From an uncultured Pseudomonadota bacterium (GTDB lineage Bacteria; Myxococcota_A; UBA796; SXON01), in assembly GCA_903921785.1 (NCBI GenBank), contig CAIXRH010000193.1, positions 1-35,030 of the forward strand: 35,030 nt of DNA. Direction: 5' to 3'. Within the stretch, counting starts at the first letter, position 1; each line of letters begins with the position of its first letter. The notes under the pieces were generated by a model, which saw nothing but the letters and a program-made list of their open reading frames with translations, was not told where the DNA came from and did no database searches. Below, piece by piece: positions 1-7,711 of this stretch. The position numbers and the translations under genes are program-made.

Positions 1-2
1 CG

Positions 3-605
3 CCCACTCCCGCGCCCGTGAAGGCGGCGGCTCCGCCGGTTCCCGCCACCCTGAAGCCTGCCGCCGCGCCCGCGCCGGCACCCCGTCCCGCCGCCCCCCG
101 CGCTGCGCCGCGCCCCGAACCCGAGCCCGAGCCTGAGGACGAGCCCGAACCCTCGTCCTCGAAGGCGTGGTTGTTGTGGGTCGGGGTGATGCTCCTGGCC
201 GCGTTCGGCGGGGTGGTCATCGCCGCTGGCATCGTCGGCTGGCGCTACTACGTGTCGACGCAGGTCTCTTCGCCTCCGGCCATCACCGAGACGGCCCCGG
301 GCACCGGCGGCGCCGGTACCCCCGTGGCCACCCCGCCGCCCTCGGCGCCGGCGGCGCCCGCCGTCGTCGCCGGCCCGGACGACGTGAAGTTCGTGGTCGC
401 CGGGGAAGCCCGAACGTTCGCGGCTGACTGCGGGAACGGCGAGGTCACGGGAACCACGGAGGTGGTGGTCAAGGGCCCGGTGAGCGGAACCTGCCACCTC
501 ACGCTGGTGAAGAAGGACCGGAGCCGGCTCCGCGCGGACGTGGAGAAGGTGGCGGCCGGCACCTACACCTGCTTCGCGGGCGACGCGAAGAGCTGCACAC
601 GGTGA
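3..605 (+). CDS. C-terminal part of a Pro/Ala-rich single-pass membrane protein (5' truncated)
   Basis: The frame is open from the window edge, so this is the 3' end of a longer gene; the GTG at position 18 is only the first start-like codon. What is visible is a linker rich in Pro, Ala and Glu, one hydrophobic segment around WLLWVGVMLLAAFGGVV (about residues 51-72 from position 18), another Pro/Ala/Thr linker, and a small terminal domain with three or four cysteines (ADCGNG, GTCHL, YTCFAG). Membrane-anchored Ser/Thr kinases of myxobacteria often have such a tail after the kinase domain, but no kinase motif lies in the window, so this is only a guess. The stop overlaps the next gene's GTG (GTGA), implying co-translation with the ketoacyl synthase. 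Confidence 0.6.
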   Translation, partial: PTPAPVKAAAPPVPATLKPAAAPAPAPRPAAPRAAPRPEPEPEPEDEPEPSSSKAWLLWVGVMLLAAFGGVVIAAGIVGWRYYVSTQVSSPPAITETAPGTGGAGTPVATPPPSAPAAPAVVAGPDDVKFVVAGEARTFAADCGNGEVTGTTEVVVKGPVSGTCHLTLVKKDRSRLRADVEKVAAGTYTCFAGDAKSCTR

Positions 606-1756
606 GCTCGCCCGTCGTGATCACCGCGCTCGCGGTGCGCACCGCGGGCCGCCCGGACACCTTCAGCGCCGCCCCCGAGGCGGACGCCGCCGTGCTTGAC
701 GTCCCCTACGTCGCCCGCGTCCCCGAGCTGAGGGAAGACACGGCGTTCCCGGACGATCGAAAGGGGAGCCTCGCCGCCGCCGTGCTCGCCGAGCTGCTTC
801 CGGCGATCCCCGAGGCCCGACGCGGCCTCTGGCTCGGGACCGGGCTCTCGTCGCTGACGCCGGACGAGCTCCAGCGCGACCTCTACCCCCACCTCCGCAA
901 CGGCGGCTTCGACCGCGCTTCGCTGGCGCGGGACCTTGACCCCACCCACCCCGCGCCGCGCCGCCACGAGCCGGACCGGGTCACGCGCGTGCTCGCAGAG
1001 CGCCTCGGAGCGAGCCGCCACGAGACCAACTTCTCCGCCTGCGCCGCCGCCGCCCAATCGATCGCCGCAGCGGCGCGCGCGGTCGCCCGCGGCGACGTGG
1101 ACGTGGCCCTCGCCGGCGGCCACGACTCGATGCTCCACCCGCTCGGCTACCTCAGCTTCGTGGTGCTCGGCGCGCTCTCGCCCACGCGCGGCCGCCCGTT
1201 CGACCGCCACCGCGACGGCTTCCTCATCGGGGAAGGCGCCGCCCTCCTTCAGCTCGAACGCGAAGAAGACGCGCGCGCCCGGGGCGCCCCGATCCTCGCG
1301 CGGTTCCTCGGCGCCGGCTCGTCGGTAGACGCCTACAACGTCACCGCGCCGCACCCCGAAGGCCGCGGTGCCGCCCTGGCGATGCGGCGGGCGCTCCGCG
1401 ACGCGGGGCTCGCCCCGGCGGACATCGAGTACGTCAACGCGCACGGTACCGGCACGCCGGTCGGCGATCTCGCCGAGTCCATCGCCATCCACGAGGTGCT
1501 CGGGGATGTGCCGACGACGTCGTTCAAGGGTGCGTTCGGCCACTGCATCGCCGCCGCGGGCGCCGTGGAGCTGGCCTGGTGCATCCGGGGAATTGCGGAG
1601 GGACTCGCCTTCGGGACCGTCGGCTGCGAGGAGGTGGACCCCGCGCTTCGCTGCCACGTACAGACCGCAAACGTCCCCCGGGCCCCGCGGGTGCTGCTCT
1701 CCAACAGCTTCGGCTTCGGCGGCCAGAACTGCGCGTTGATCGTGGGGAAGGCGTAG
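602..1756 (+). CDS. beta-ketoacyl-ACP synthase (KAS II/FabF-like)
   Basis: A thiolase-fold condensing enzyme of 384 residues that would catalyse decarboxylative Claisen condensation of an acyl thioester with malonyl-ACP. The catalytic set is complete: nucleophile Cys147 in NFSACAAAAQ, His281 in VNAHGTGTPVGD, Lys309 and His314 in SFKGAFGHCIAAAG, and a Gly-rich end NSFGFGGQNCALIVG. The length is slightly short of FabF (about 410). The N-terminus is less conserved than in housekeeping FabF, and no acyl carrier protein, reductase or other fatty-acid gene is adjacent. A specialised role (secondary lipid, polyketide or lipoprotein acyl supply) is therefore as likely as primary fatty acid synthesis. 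The start GTG overlaps the upstream stop. It converges on the phosphoesterase gene with only 20 nt between stops. Confidence 0.9.
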   Translation: MSSPVVITALAVRTAGRPDTFSAAPEADAAVLDVPYVARVPELREDTAFPDDRKGSLAAAVLAELLPAIPEARRGLWLGTGLSSLTPDELQRDLYPHLRNGGFDRASLARDLDPTHPAPRRHEPDRVTRVLAERLGASRHETNFSACAAAAQSIAAAARAVARGDVDVALAGGHDSMLHPLGYLSFVVLGALSPTRGRPFDRHRDGFLIGEGAALLQLEREEDARARGAPILARFLGAGSSVDAYNVTAPHPEGRGAALAMRRALRDAGLAPADIEYVNAHGTGTPVGDLAESIAIHEVLGDVPTTSFKGAFGHCIAAAGAVELAWCIRGIAEGLAFGTVGCEEVDPALRCHVQTANVPRAPRVLLSNSFGFGGQNCALIVGKA

Positions 1757-1776
1757 GCAGCCGGCGGCGGCGCGTC

Positions 1777-3192
1777 CTAACGGCGTCGCGAGAAGACCGT
1801 CCGCGGCGCTTCATCCCGGGCGTACGCCCGGATCCACGCGGCGAGGCGCTCCCACTCCCCCGTGCGCTCCTCCTCCGGGTAGACCGCGCGCATCAGGCCG
1901 TGCCAGGTCTCCGGGAGCGAAGGCGGCGTAGGGACGGGAGGAGTCGAGACGGGCGGCGGCCGCGGCGTGGGCCCCGGTGGACCGACCACCCCGTTGCCCT
2001 GGCACTCGTCCCCCAGGCTCGCGTCGTCGAAGTCGAAGGCGGGGAGCTCGATCGGCGGGCGGGGTTGGCGACGCGCCATGGCGTCGGTGTCGAGGACCTC
2101 GGCGAGCGAGGTGGCCGCTTCGATCCGCGCCGTCCACGGCGTGATCCCGTGGCGTTCGCACACGAACTTCAGCCAGCTCGTGTGGTCGAACTGCATCGTC
2201 ATCACCCCCTGCTTGACGTACGGACCGACGACGATCGACGGCACCCGGAAGCCGAGCTGGTCGAAGCCCTCGGCGGCATGGTCATCGGCGGTCGTGGGGG
2301 GCGGAACATGGTCGAAGAAGCCGCCGTGTTCGTCATAGGTGATCAGCAGCAAGCAGTTGTTCCACTGAGGCGAGCGCGCCAGCGCCTTGTACACAGTGGC
2401 GAGGAACTCCTGCCCCATCGCCACGTGGTGCGGCGGGTGGTCGTCGTTGAAGGCGAAGCCCGGGTCGAGCCACACCACCGGGGGGAGTCGACCGGCCTCC
2501 GCGTCGGCCACGAAGTCTTCCAGGTACTTCGCCGAGTGGTAGTCCCAGGCGTCCCGGATGAGGAAGAGGAAGGGGAGGTCGGTGAAGTAGTAGGCGTGGT
2601 CCACGCCCGCCGCGGTGAGCTCAGCCCACACGTTGGGCAGGGGGTAGGTGCCGTCGGGGGGCCAGTCGTTGCTGGTCATCCCGTCCGAGGTGCCGCAGTG
2701 GCCATAGAAACGATTGGGCCACGTGGGACCCATCACCGAGCAGAAGTACCGGTCGCAGAGCGCGTATTCGTCGGCGAGCGCGTAGGTGATCGGCAGGTCG
2801 GAACGCCGCTGGTAGCCCATCACCTCCGGGCCGCCGTAGTCCTTCACGAACCCGTCGTTGAGCCCGCCGTTGAACTGGTCGTGCGACGAGCCCCAGCCAT
2901 GCCCCGGATCGGAGACGCAGCCGACCTCGTTGGGGTACGCCGCCACCGTCACGCCGTCGGCGTCCACGTTGGCCATCTCCGCGGTGAGCCCGTCCACCTC
3001 CGCTCGCCCCTCCACGAGCTTGAGCGAGCCGAGCATGTGGTCGAAGCTCCGGTTCTCCATCATCACCACGATGATCGTGTCGATCGTGGCCGGCCCCGGG
3101 TCCGTCGAATCCGTCGTGCCGGACGTCGCGCACGCCTGCGCGCCCACGACTGCCCCCGCGCCGACCAGGACCTCGCGCCTCGACACCGCCAT
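1777..3192 (-). CDS. phospholipase C / acid phosphatase family phosphoesterase, exported lipoprotein
   Basis: This 471-residue protein begins with a twin-arginine-like n-region (SRREVLVGAGAVVG) ending in a possible lipobox AQAC with Cys21, so Tat export and lipid anchoring are likely. The body carries family hallmarks: MMENRSFDHMLG (Glu46-Asn47, metal ligands), GPTWPNRFYGHCGT (Thr157 at the nucleophile position), DDHPPHH, and TYDEHGGFFDHVPPP (Asp287, Glu288, His289, Asp294). Members of this family hydrolyse phosphatidylcholine, other phosphodiesters or phosphomonoesters outside the cytoplasm; the substrate here cannot be told. A Pro-rich stretch (about residues 400-425) precedes a short basic C-terminus. 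The ATG follows a Shine-Dalgarno-like GAGGTGGG. It is convergent with the ketoacyl synthase gene. Confidence 0.9.
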   Translation of the reverse strand: MAVSRREVLVGAGAVVGAQACATSGTTDSTDPGPATIDTIIVVMMENRSFDHMLGSLKLVEGRAEVDGLTAEMANVDADGVTVAAYPNEVGCVSDPGHGWGSSHDQFNGGLNDGFVKDYGGPEVMGYQRRSDLPITYALADEYALCDRYFCSVMGPTWPNRFYGHCGTSDGMTSNDWPPDGTYPLPNVWAELTAAGVDHAYYFTDLPFLFLIRDAWDYHSAKYLEDFVADAEAGRLPPVVWLDPGFAFNDDHPPHHVAMGQEFLATVYKALARSPQWNNCLLLITYDEHGGFFDHVPPPTTADDHAAEGFDQLGFRVPSIVVGPYVKQGVMTMQFDHTSWLKFVCERHGITPWTARIEAATSLAEVLDTDAMARRQPRPPIELPAFDFDDASLGDECQGNGVVGPPGPTPRPPPVSTPPVPTPPSLPETWHGLMRAVYPEEERTGEWERLAAWIRAYARDEAPRTVFSRRR

Positions 3193-3295
3193 CGCCCACC
3201 TCGCGGGCCGACCTTAGCATGGGCGAAGGCCGAAGGAAGCAGGGGCGCCACCCACCGCCCTGCCCGGCCGGCAGCAAGCCCAGGCGCAACGACCG

Positions 3296-3590
3296 TCACC
3301 GTCTCCGGGAGCGCCGCCCGCTGGCCAGCTCAAGCGGAACGAGCGCGAACCCGAGCAGGGGCCCGAACGCCAGCCCCGCACCGATCACGGCGAAGCTGAG
3401 CCAGAGCGTCACCCGCTCTGGCAGCGCGGAATCCGCTTCGGACAGCAGCAAGGCCAGCAGGATCGCCCAAGCGTGAGCATGCTGGCGGACGGCAGGTAGG
3501 CGGCGGCGATGAGCGCGGGAGGGAGGGGCGGCGCTTCGTCGGGCGACGCGCGGAAGTCCGCGGGGTCGGCAGCGGCGCGAAGGGCGTCAT
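3296..3590 (-). pseudogene. frameshifted remnant of a small membrane protein
   Basis: Codon third positions are almost all G or C in one minus-strand frame from about 3560 to 3478, reading RASPDEAPPLPPALIAAAYL. The same signature then jumps to a different frame, reading AWAILLALLLSEADSALPER and further hydrophobic sequence (VTLWLSFAVIGAGLAFG, PLLGFALVPLELA) to a TGA at 3296-3298. The second segment has no usable start of its own. An ATG at 3588-3590 opens a third frame (MTPFAPL) just upstream, with a TA 12 nt before it as in neighbouring genes. The simplest reading is a membrane protein of about 95 residues with two frame disruptions, either true decay or sequence error. The function is unknown. 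Confidence 0.4.
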
Positions 3591-3693
3591 GTGTTTGCGG
3601 TAGCCAGGCGGCCGCCGAACCGGACGTGCACAGGACACGGTTGCACGGAAGTGGCACGACCGGGGACCCGGGGGCGCCCCGACGCCCCTCCTC

Positions 3694-3726
3694 GCCATTC
3701 TCGCCCCGGCGGCTCCTCGACCGCCG
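3694..3726 (+). repeat. 33 bp intergenic repeat, copy 1
   Basis: This sequence begins GCCATTCTC and contains CGGCGGCTCCTCGACC. It matches 12976-13008 at 30 of 33 positions in the same orientation; both copies are outside genes. On the minus strand each copy ends in GAGAATGGC, so an ATG-Ala start-like sequence lies at the same edge of both. Confidence 0.65.
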
Positions 3727-3858
3727 CCCCCCCCGCCGGGCACGCCCGCCCTCGACCACCACCCCCTCGACCTGCCCTTTGTCCTCCGCGATCTCCCGGT
3801 CGCGGTCCACGCCCGACCCCCCCGACGCGCACGCCCAAACCCCGCTTCCCCCGCGGTT

Positions 3859-3879
3859 GGCCCGCTCCGTGCATAGCTG
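3859..3879 (+). promoter_or_regulatory. candidate promoter of the small lipoprotein gene
   Basis: Two overlapping readings are possible. A -10-like TAGCTG (3874-3879) has its TA exactly 12 and 11 nt before the ATG at 3886, as expected for a leaderless transcript. Alternatively, TTGGCCCGCTCCGTGCA contains GG (3859-3860) and GC (3871-3872) separated by 10 nt, the spacing required by sigma-54. The GTGC differs from the usual TTGC, so this reading is weaker. Both place the transcription start at or within a few nt of the ATG. Confidence 0.35.
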
Positions 3880-3885
3880 TTGGGC

Positions 3886-4545
3886 ATGATCACGCTCCTC
3901 AGCCTGTTCGCCTGCGAGAACGCCTTCCTCCCGCCGGTTCCGCGCGGCAGCCTCGTCGTCTGCGTGGACGGCGTCGGCTCGTCCGGCACGCCCCCCGCGT
4001 CGCTGGACTTCACCGCGCCCCTGACCGCCATCGACGACAACGACTGCGGCACCACCTTCACCCTCGACGACGGCGCCGGCACCACCCACACCGTGTCCCT
4101 CGCCGCGACGGACGCCGAGGGTGCCGCGCTCACGCCCGACCTGTCCGCGCTGGTGGGGACCGCGCTGAGCCTCCAGTGGCGCTATGCGCAGCCCTGGGGC
4201 ACCGTGTCCGGGTTCTCCCTGAGCGACGCCGACGGCCTCGTCCTCGCCGCCGACGAGGGCACCTGGGGCGGCGCGCTCGGCGACGCCATGCCGACGGGCC
4301 TCAAGGTGATGGCCGGCGGCGACATCATCAGCTTTGACGACGGACAGTGCGGCAACCGCGCCGGCCATTCGATCCTCTTCCAGGGCGACGCGCTCGTGGA
4401 GCTGGAGCCCGTCTCCCAGGGCGATCTCGCGGTGGGCGGCGTGGACCTGACGGCGACGGCGCTGCTCTCCGACAGCTACGACGAAGACGCCGGCTGCTCC
4501 GTGAGCGACACCACCGACGCCGTGGTCTGGGCCGTCTGGCGCTGA
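3886..4545 (+). CDS. small secreted lipoprotein, function unknown
   Basis: A 219-residue protein starting MITLLSLFACENAF. Cys10 follows a very short, uncharged hydrophobic stretch, read here as a minimal lipoprotein signal. The remainder is rich in Asp, Gly, Thr and Ala (PLTAIDDNDCGTTFTLDDGA; SFDDGQCGNRAG; SYDEDAGCSVSDTTDAVV), with alternating hydrophobic residues that suggest a beta-sandwich and six or so cysteines that may pair outside the cytoplasm. I recognise no domain family. An in-frame TTG at 3880 would add two residues; ATG 3886 is preferred because the hydrophobic segment begins there and the promoter-like TA is 12 nt upstream. The gene is monocistronic and convergent with the RNA methyltransferase gene (42 nt gap). 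Confidence 0.7.
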   Translation: MITLLSLFACENAFLPPVPRGSLVVCVDGVGSSGTPPASLDFTAPLTAIDDNDCGTTFTLDDGAGTTHTVSLAATDAEGAALTPDLSALVGTALSLQWRYAQPWGTVSGFSLSDADGLVLAADEGTWGGALGDAMPTGLKVMAGGDIISFDDGQCGNRAGHSILFQGDALVELEPVSQGDLAVGGVDLTATALLSDSYDEDAGCSVSDTTDAVVWAVWR

Positions 4546-4587
4546 GGGGCGCGCCCGCCACCAGAGCCGCGCACCGCGACTGCCGAC

Positions 4588-5544
4588 TCAGCCAACCGCG
4601 GACTTCCGCAATCGACACACAAAGAACCCCTCGAACCACTCGCTCGGCGCCAGCCGGAGCGCACCCCGCAGCTCAGGCGGGAACTTCTTCCCCTCCCACG
4701 AGAGCACGGCGGGGCGGCGGCCGGGGATCGGCAGGTCGATCGGCTCGATCGCGGCGTCCGCGTGGTGGCGGAGGTGGGTGGCCACCGGCGCTTCGTCTTC
4801 TTCCGGGGCGAAGGTGCAGGTGGAGTAGACGAGCACGCCGCCGGGGCGGAGGAGCCGCCACGCCGCGCGCAGCATGCTCACCTGCATGTGGTGGTACTTC
4901 TCCACCCGCTCCATGGACCAGTACCGGAGCGCCTGGGCATGCCCGAGGTCGAGCATCCCCTCCCCTCCACACTGCGCGTCGAGCAGGATGCGGTCGAAGG
5001 CGCCGGTGAGGAACTTGTCGAGGTGCTGCCCCGGATGCGCGGTGATCGAAGCGGACTTCACGCCGAGGAGGCCGGTCACCTCGGTGAGCTTGTCCGCGCG
5101 CAGGGCGTCGTTGAGCCACAGCTCCGCGTCGTTGCCGACCATCGCCGCGATGTGGGCCGACTTCCCGCCCGGCGCCGCGCAGACGTCGAGAATCCGCTCG
5201 CCAGCCTGGGGCCCCAGGACCACCGGCGGCACGAAGCTCGCGGCGTTCTGGAGGAAGACGCGCCCATCCTGGAACAGCGGCGACTCCACGACGCGGCGCT
5301 TCTCGCCGTGGAGGTGGTAGGCGTCCGGGCACCAGGGGATCGGCTCGAGCTCCACGCCGAGCGCCCGCACCTCCGCGAGCGTTCCCTCGCGGTCGGGGGT
5401 GCGCAGCGGGTTCACCCGCAGGCTGGAGCGCAGGTTCCCCGAGAGCAACTCCAGCACGCCGGACTCGGGGAGCCCGAGGGCGGCGCAGGTGCGGCGGAGG
5501 AAGAGCTCCCGGGTGGGGTCGCGGCCACGGGGCGGTCGGGACAT
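4588..5544 (-). CDS. NOL1/NOP2/Sun-family RNA m5C methyltransferase (RsmB/RsmF-like)
   Basis: This 318-residue SAM-dependent methyltransferase would make 5-methylcytosine in rRNA or tRNA. The N-terminal part (SSLRVNPLRT) is the short RNA-binding lead of the family. Motif I is ILDVCAAPGGKSAHIA, motif IV is LLDAQCGGEGML and motif VI is LVYSTCTFAPEEDE. Both family cysteines, in motif IV and in the TC of motif VI, are present. The usual DAPC of motif IV is DAQC here (codons GAC GCG CAG TGT), an uncommon change beside the catalytic loop. The length matches minimal bacterial members without the C-terminal PUA-like domain. Its ATG overlaps the upstream TGA (TGATG), so translation is coupled to the CotH-type gene. 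The target nucleotide cannot be assigned. Confidence 0.88.
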   Translation of the reverse strand: MSRPPRGRDPTRELFLRRTCAALGLPESGVLELLSGNLRSSLRVNPLRTPDREGTLAEVRALGVELEPIPWCPDAYHLHGEKRRVVESPLFQDGRVFLQNAASFVPPVVLGPQAGERILDVCAAPGGKSAHIAAMVGNDAELWLNDALRADKLTEVTGLLGVKSASITAHPGQHLDKFLTGAFDRILLDAQCGGEGMLDLGHAQALRYWSMERVEKYHHMQVSMLRAAWRLLRPGGVLVYSTCTFAPEEDEAPVATHLRHHADAAIEPIDLPIPGRRPAVLSWEGKKFPPELRGALRLAPSEWFEGFFVCRLRKSAVG

Positions 5545-7187
5545 CAGCGGATCCTACACAAGGCGGGGAGCTCGGTGGCGCAGTCGATCGCGCCGCCGGC
5601 CCAGGAGCTCGGCCAGATCGCCTGACAGCCGCCGCCGCCGTAGTCCGCCCACCAGGCGGAGTACCCGGACCAGGCATGCTCCTGCCAATACGTGGAGAAG
5701 ACCACGAGGTACCACTCTTCTGTAGAGGCGGGGTACCCCAGGGCAGCGTCGTGGGCGCCACACTCGGCCACCGCCGCGGTGTGGTCCACGGGGTCGCCGC
5801 AGAGGAGGAAGCGGGCGTCCCCGAAGGACATCTCCTCGCAGCTGTCGCAGGTGGCGGCGTCGTCGAAGAGGCCGTTGCAGTCGTCGTCGCGGTGGTTGCA
5901 GGCTTCGGCGGCGCCGGGGTGGATGGCGGGGTCGCCGTCGTCGCAGTCGGTGGCGGTCGAGGCGCCGTCAGCGTCGGCGTCGGTGTCGGCGCCGGTCTTG
6001 TGGGCGACCCAGCTCCGCATGAACGCGGCCCGGGAGCGGATCCAGCCGGGGAGGCGCGCGATGGCGTCGGCGTGGGCGCCCGGGGAGATGGTGGTTTGCG
6101 GGTCGGCGGCGAAGGCGTCCGCGATCTGGGCGGACCACGCGCCGACCCGCGCCTCGGCCACGTCCGGATCGTAGGCGTCCGTCGCTTCGCCGAGCGCGGC
6201 GACCCACCGCGGCCCCCAGGTGCTGTCCGCCGCCACGGCGTCGAGGTGGGGCTGGGTGTTCGAGTCCCGGTAGAAGGTGTCGGGATCGGCGAAGTACGGG
6301 GCGGAGTCGAAGGTGTAGTCCATGTCCCAGGGGAGGAACTGCATGCCCTCCGACGGGTGCTCGTACAGGTAGAAGTTGTGGTTGCAGCACCAGTACCCGT
6401 CGTCCTGCGGGACCAGCGCCTCCCCCGCCCACTCGCGGAGGTTGCCGTCGAGGTCGGTGTAGGCTTCTTGCCAGGCCACCTCGGGATGGGCCCAGAAGTC
6501 GGCCACATGCTGAGGATCGGCCTGGTCTTCGTTCACGCTCGGCACGCTGCCGTACTTCCACAAGACGCCGGTGCTGTCTTCCCGGCCCATCACCCTCTGC
6601 AGGTACTCCTGGTCGGGGAACTCGACGTTCTTGTAGAGGCCATACATCTCGCCGTTGATCGAGAGCGTGGCGTTGTTCGCGCACGGCGCGGCCACGCCGA
6701 GGTCCCGGAGGTAGGCGTAGGCCAGACGATCGCGCAGGAACGAGGGGTCGTACCAGGACGCGTCGAGCTTGAGCTTGCGGAGGCCGTGGTAGCGCTGGTC
6801 CGGGTTGGTCTGGGTGAACGAGACCGCGAACTGCATCTTCGGGCCGATCCACGAGAAGCCGGGGTTGCCGCTGAGGCGCACCGCCGCGTCGGGGATGGTG
6901 ACCACCTCGCCGTCCACCGTGCCGGTGAAGCTGGCGGGGTGCCACTGCTTCACGCCGGACGCGTAGTCCGCCTGCAACCCGGCCCACTCTGCGCGGGAGA
7001 GCTCCAGGTCGAAGCTGGGGAGCACGTCCTGGGCGTAGATCGCCGGGCAGCCGTCGTCCGACGGCGGCTCTTCCGTGCCGGTGTCGGTGCCCGGGAGCAC
7101 GTCGGCGCCGCCCGCGCTGTCGGAGCCGGCCGGCCCGTCGGGGTCGACCGTCTCCGGCACGCAGGCGAAGAGCGCCGCGAGGATCAC
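5544..7187 (-). CDS. CotH-like lipoprotein with MopE-type Cys motif and C-type-lectin-like domain
   Basis: A 547-residue surface protein. It starts at GTG as MILAALFAC (Cys9, minimal lipoprotein signal), followed by an Asp/Gly/Thr-rich linker. Residues about 55-380 match the CotH atypical-kinase family: LRKLKLDASWYDPSFLRDRL, SINGEMYGLYKNVEFPDQEY and the acidic metal-site motif MQFLPWDMDYTFD (Asp288, Asp290). A stretch like TDADADGASTATDCDDGDP leads into a MopE-type motif (CNHRDDDCNG). The last 100 or so residues resemble a C-type lectin domain: spaced cysteines, WSGYSAWW, and the closing ALCRIR. Known CotH proteins phosphorylate spore-coat or secreted proteins, so phosphorylation of an extracellular protein is plausible but unproven. 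It lies 7 nt after slyD and is coupled to the methyltransferase gene. Confidence 0.85.
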   Translation of the reverse strand: MILAALFACVPETVDPDGPAGSDSAGGADVLPGTDTGTEEPPSDDGCPAIYAQDVLPSFDLELSRAEWAGLQADYASGVKQWHPASFTGTVDGEVVTIPDAAVRLSGNPGFSWIGPKMQFAVSFTQTNPDQRYHGLRKLKLDASWYDPSFLRDRLAYAYLRDLGVAAPCANNATLSINGEMYGLYKNVEFPDQEYLQRVMGREDSTGVLWKYGSVPSVNEDQADPQHVADFWAHPEVAWQEAYTDLDGNLREWAGEALVPQDDGYWCCNHNFYLYEHPSEGMQFLPWDMDYTFDSAPYFADPDTFYRDSNTQPHLDAVAADSTWGPRWVAALGEATDAYDPDVAEARVGAWSAQIADAFAADPQTTISPGAHADAIARLPGWIRSRAAFMRSWVAHKTGADTDADADGASTATDCDDGDPAIHPGAAEACNHRDDDCNGLFDDAATCDSCEEMSFGDARFLLCGDPVDHTAAVAECGAHDAALGYPASTEEWYLVVFSTYWQEHAWSGYSAWWADYGGGGCQAIWPSSWAGGAIDCATELPALCRIR

Positions 7188-7194
7188 TCCCGCC

Positions 7195-7686
7195 TCAGTG
7201 CCCGTGGCTGTGGTCGTGCCCGTCGTGGCCGTGCGCGTGGCCGTGGGACAGCTCGCCCTCGGTCGCGGCGCGGATCGAGCGGATCTCGACCGCGAAGCGG
7301 AGGTCCACCCCGGCGAGCGGGTGGTCGGTGGTCACGGCGATGCTGGTCTCGTCGATGTCGACGATGAAGAGGGTCATCGTCTGGCCGTCGGGGCCGCGGG
7401 CGCCGAGGGGCATGCCGATCTGCGGCTGGAGCTCGGGGGGGAGCTGGTCGAGCGGGACGCGGAAACCGCGGCCCGAGCTCTCGCCGTACCCCTCCGCAGC
7501 GGGCACGTTCGCCTCGATGCGGTCGCCCACGGCCTTGCCGAGGAGCTGGCGCTCCAGGCCGGGCACGATGTGGCCGGCGCCGTGGAGGTAGGTGAGCGGC
7601 TCTCCCTCGGAGCGGTCGATGATCGAACCGTCGGGAGCGTAGAGCACGTAGTCGAAGGAGACGACAGAACCAGGAGCGATGAGCAT
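7195..7686 (-). CDS. slyD: FKBP-type peptidyl-prolyl isomerase, SlyD family
   Basis: A 163-residue cytoplasmic isomerase and chaperone. The FKBP half-barrel opens with SVVSFDYVLYAPDGSIIDRS and contains PLTYLHGAGHIVPGLERQLL, which is nearly diagnostic of SlyD-like FKBPs. The flap (IF) insertion domain follows (VPAAEGYGESSGRGFRVPLD to HPLAGVDLRFAVEI). The C-terminus is a His-rich tail, SHGHAHGHDGHDHSHGH, expected to bind Ni, Zn or Co; in E. coli SlyD the comparable tail supplies nickel for hydrogenase maturation, but no hydrogenase gene is visible here. The gene follows selO by 25 nt. There is no Shine-Dalgarno before the ATG, but GTTAGCC sits about 11 nt upstream, suggesting its own leaderless transcript in addition to read-through. 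Confidence 0.92.
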   Translation of the reverse strand: MLIAPGSVVSFDYVLYAPDGSIIDRSEGEPLTYLHGAGHIVPGLERQLLGKAVGDRIEANVPAAEGYGESSGRGFRVPLDQLPPELQPQIGMPLGARGPDGQTMTLFIVDIDETSIAVTTDHPLAGVDLRFAVEIRSIRAATEGELSHGHAHGHDGHDHSHGH

Positions 7687-7690
7687 CCCG

Positions 7691-7699
7691 AGGGCTAAC
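7691..7699 (-). promoter_or_regulatory. candidate -10 element for leaderless slyD
   Basis: On the minus strand GTTAGCCCT lies directly upstream of the slyD ATG, with the TA 11 and 10 nt before it. No Shine-Dalgarno sequence is present in the 25 nt between selO and slyD. No convincing -35 hexamer is seen, so this rests on position and on its likeness to the pyrB and greA elements. Confidence 0.3.
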
Positions 7700-7711
7700 C
7701 GCCCCCTCCCC

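Larger units (their letters stand above)
3193..3885. other. 693 nt gap without an intact gene
   Basis: Between the phosphoesterase start and the small lipoprotein gene I see no intact coding frame. The interval holds a decayed minus-strand membrane-protein gene (3296-3590), one copy of a 33 bp repeat (3694-3726), and C-rich low-complexity sequence (about 3661-3860) leading to the promoter region of the next gene. The segment near 3620-3650 contains a hairpin with CGTGCA/TGCACG arms and an 11 nt loop. Confidence 0.5.

Noticed and set aside
563-1657. Long minus-strand frame of 364 codons opposite the ketoacyl synthase.
   Set aside because: Arg/Ala/Gly-rich translation with no motif, a typical shadow of a high-GC gene on the other strand.
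3600-3660. Minus-strand GTGCACGTCCGGTTCGGCGG resembles the 3' half of a group II intron domain V.
   Set aside because: The 5' half with the AGC triad and GNRA loop is not present opposite it, and no reverse transcriptase frame lies nearby; likeness in a short G/C-rich stretch is not enough.
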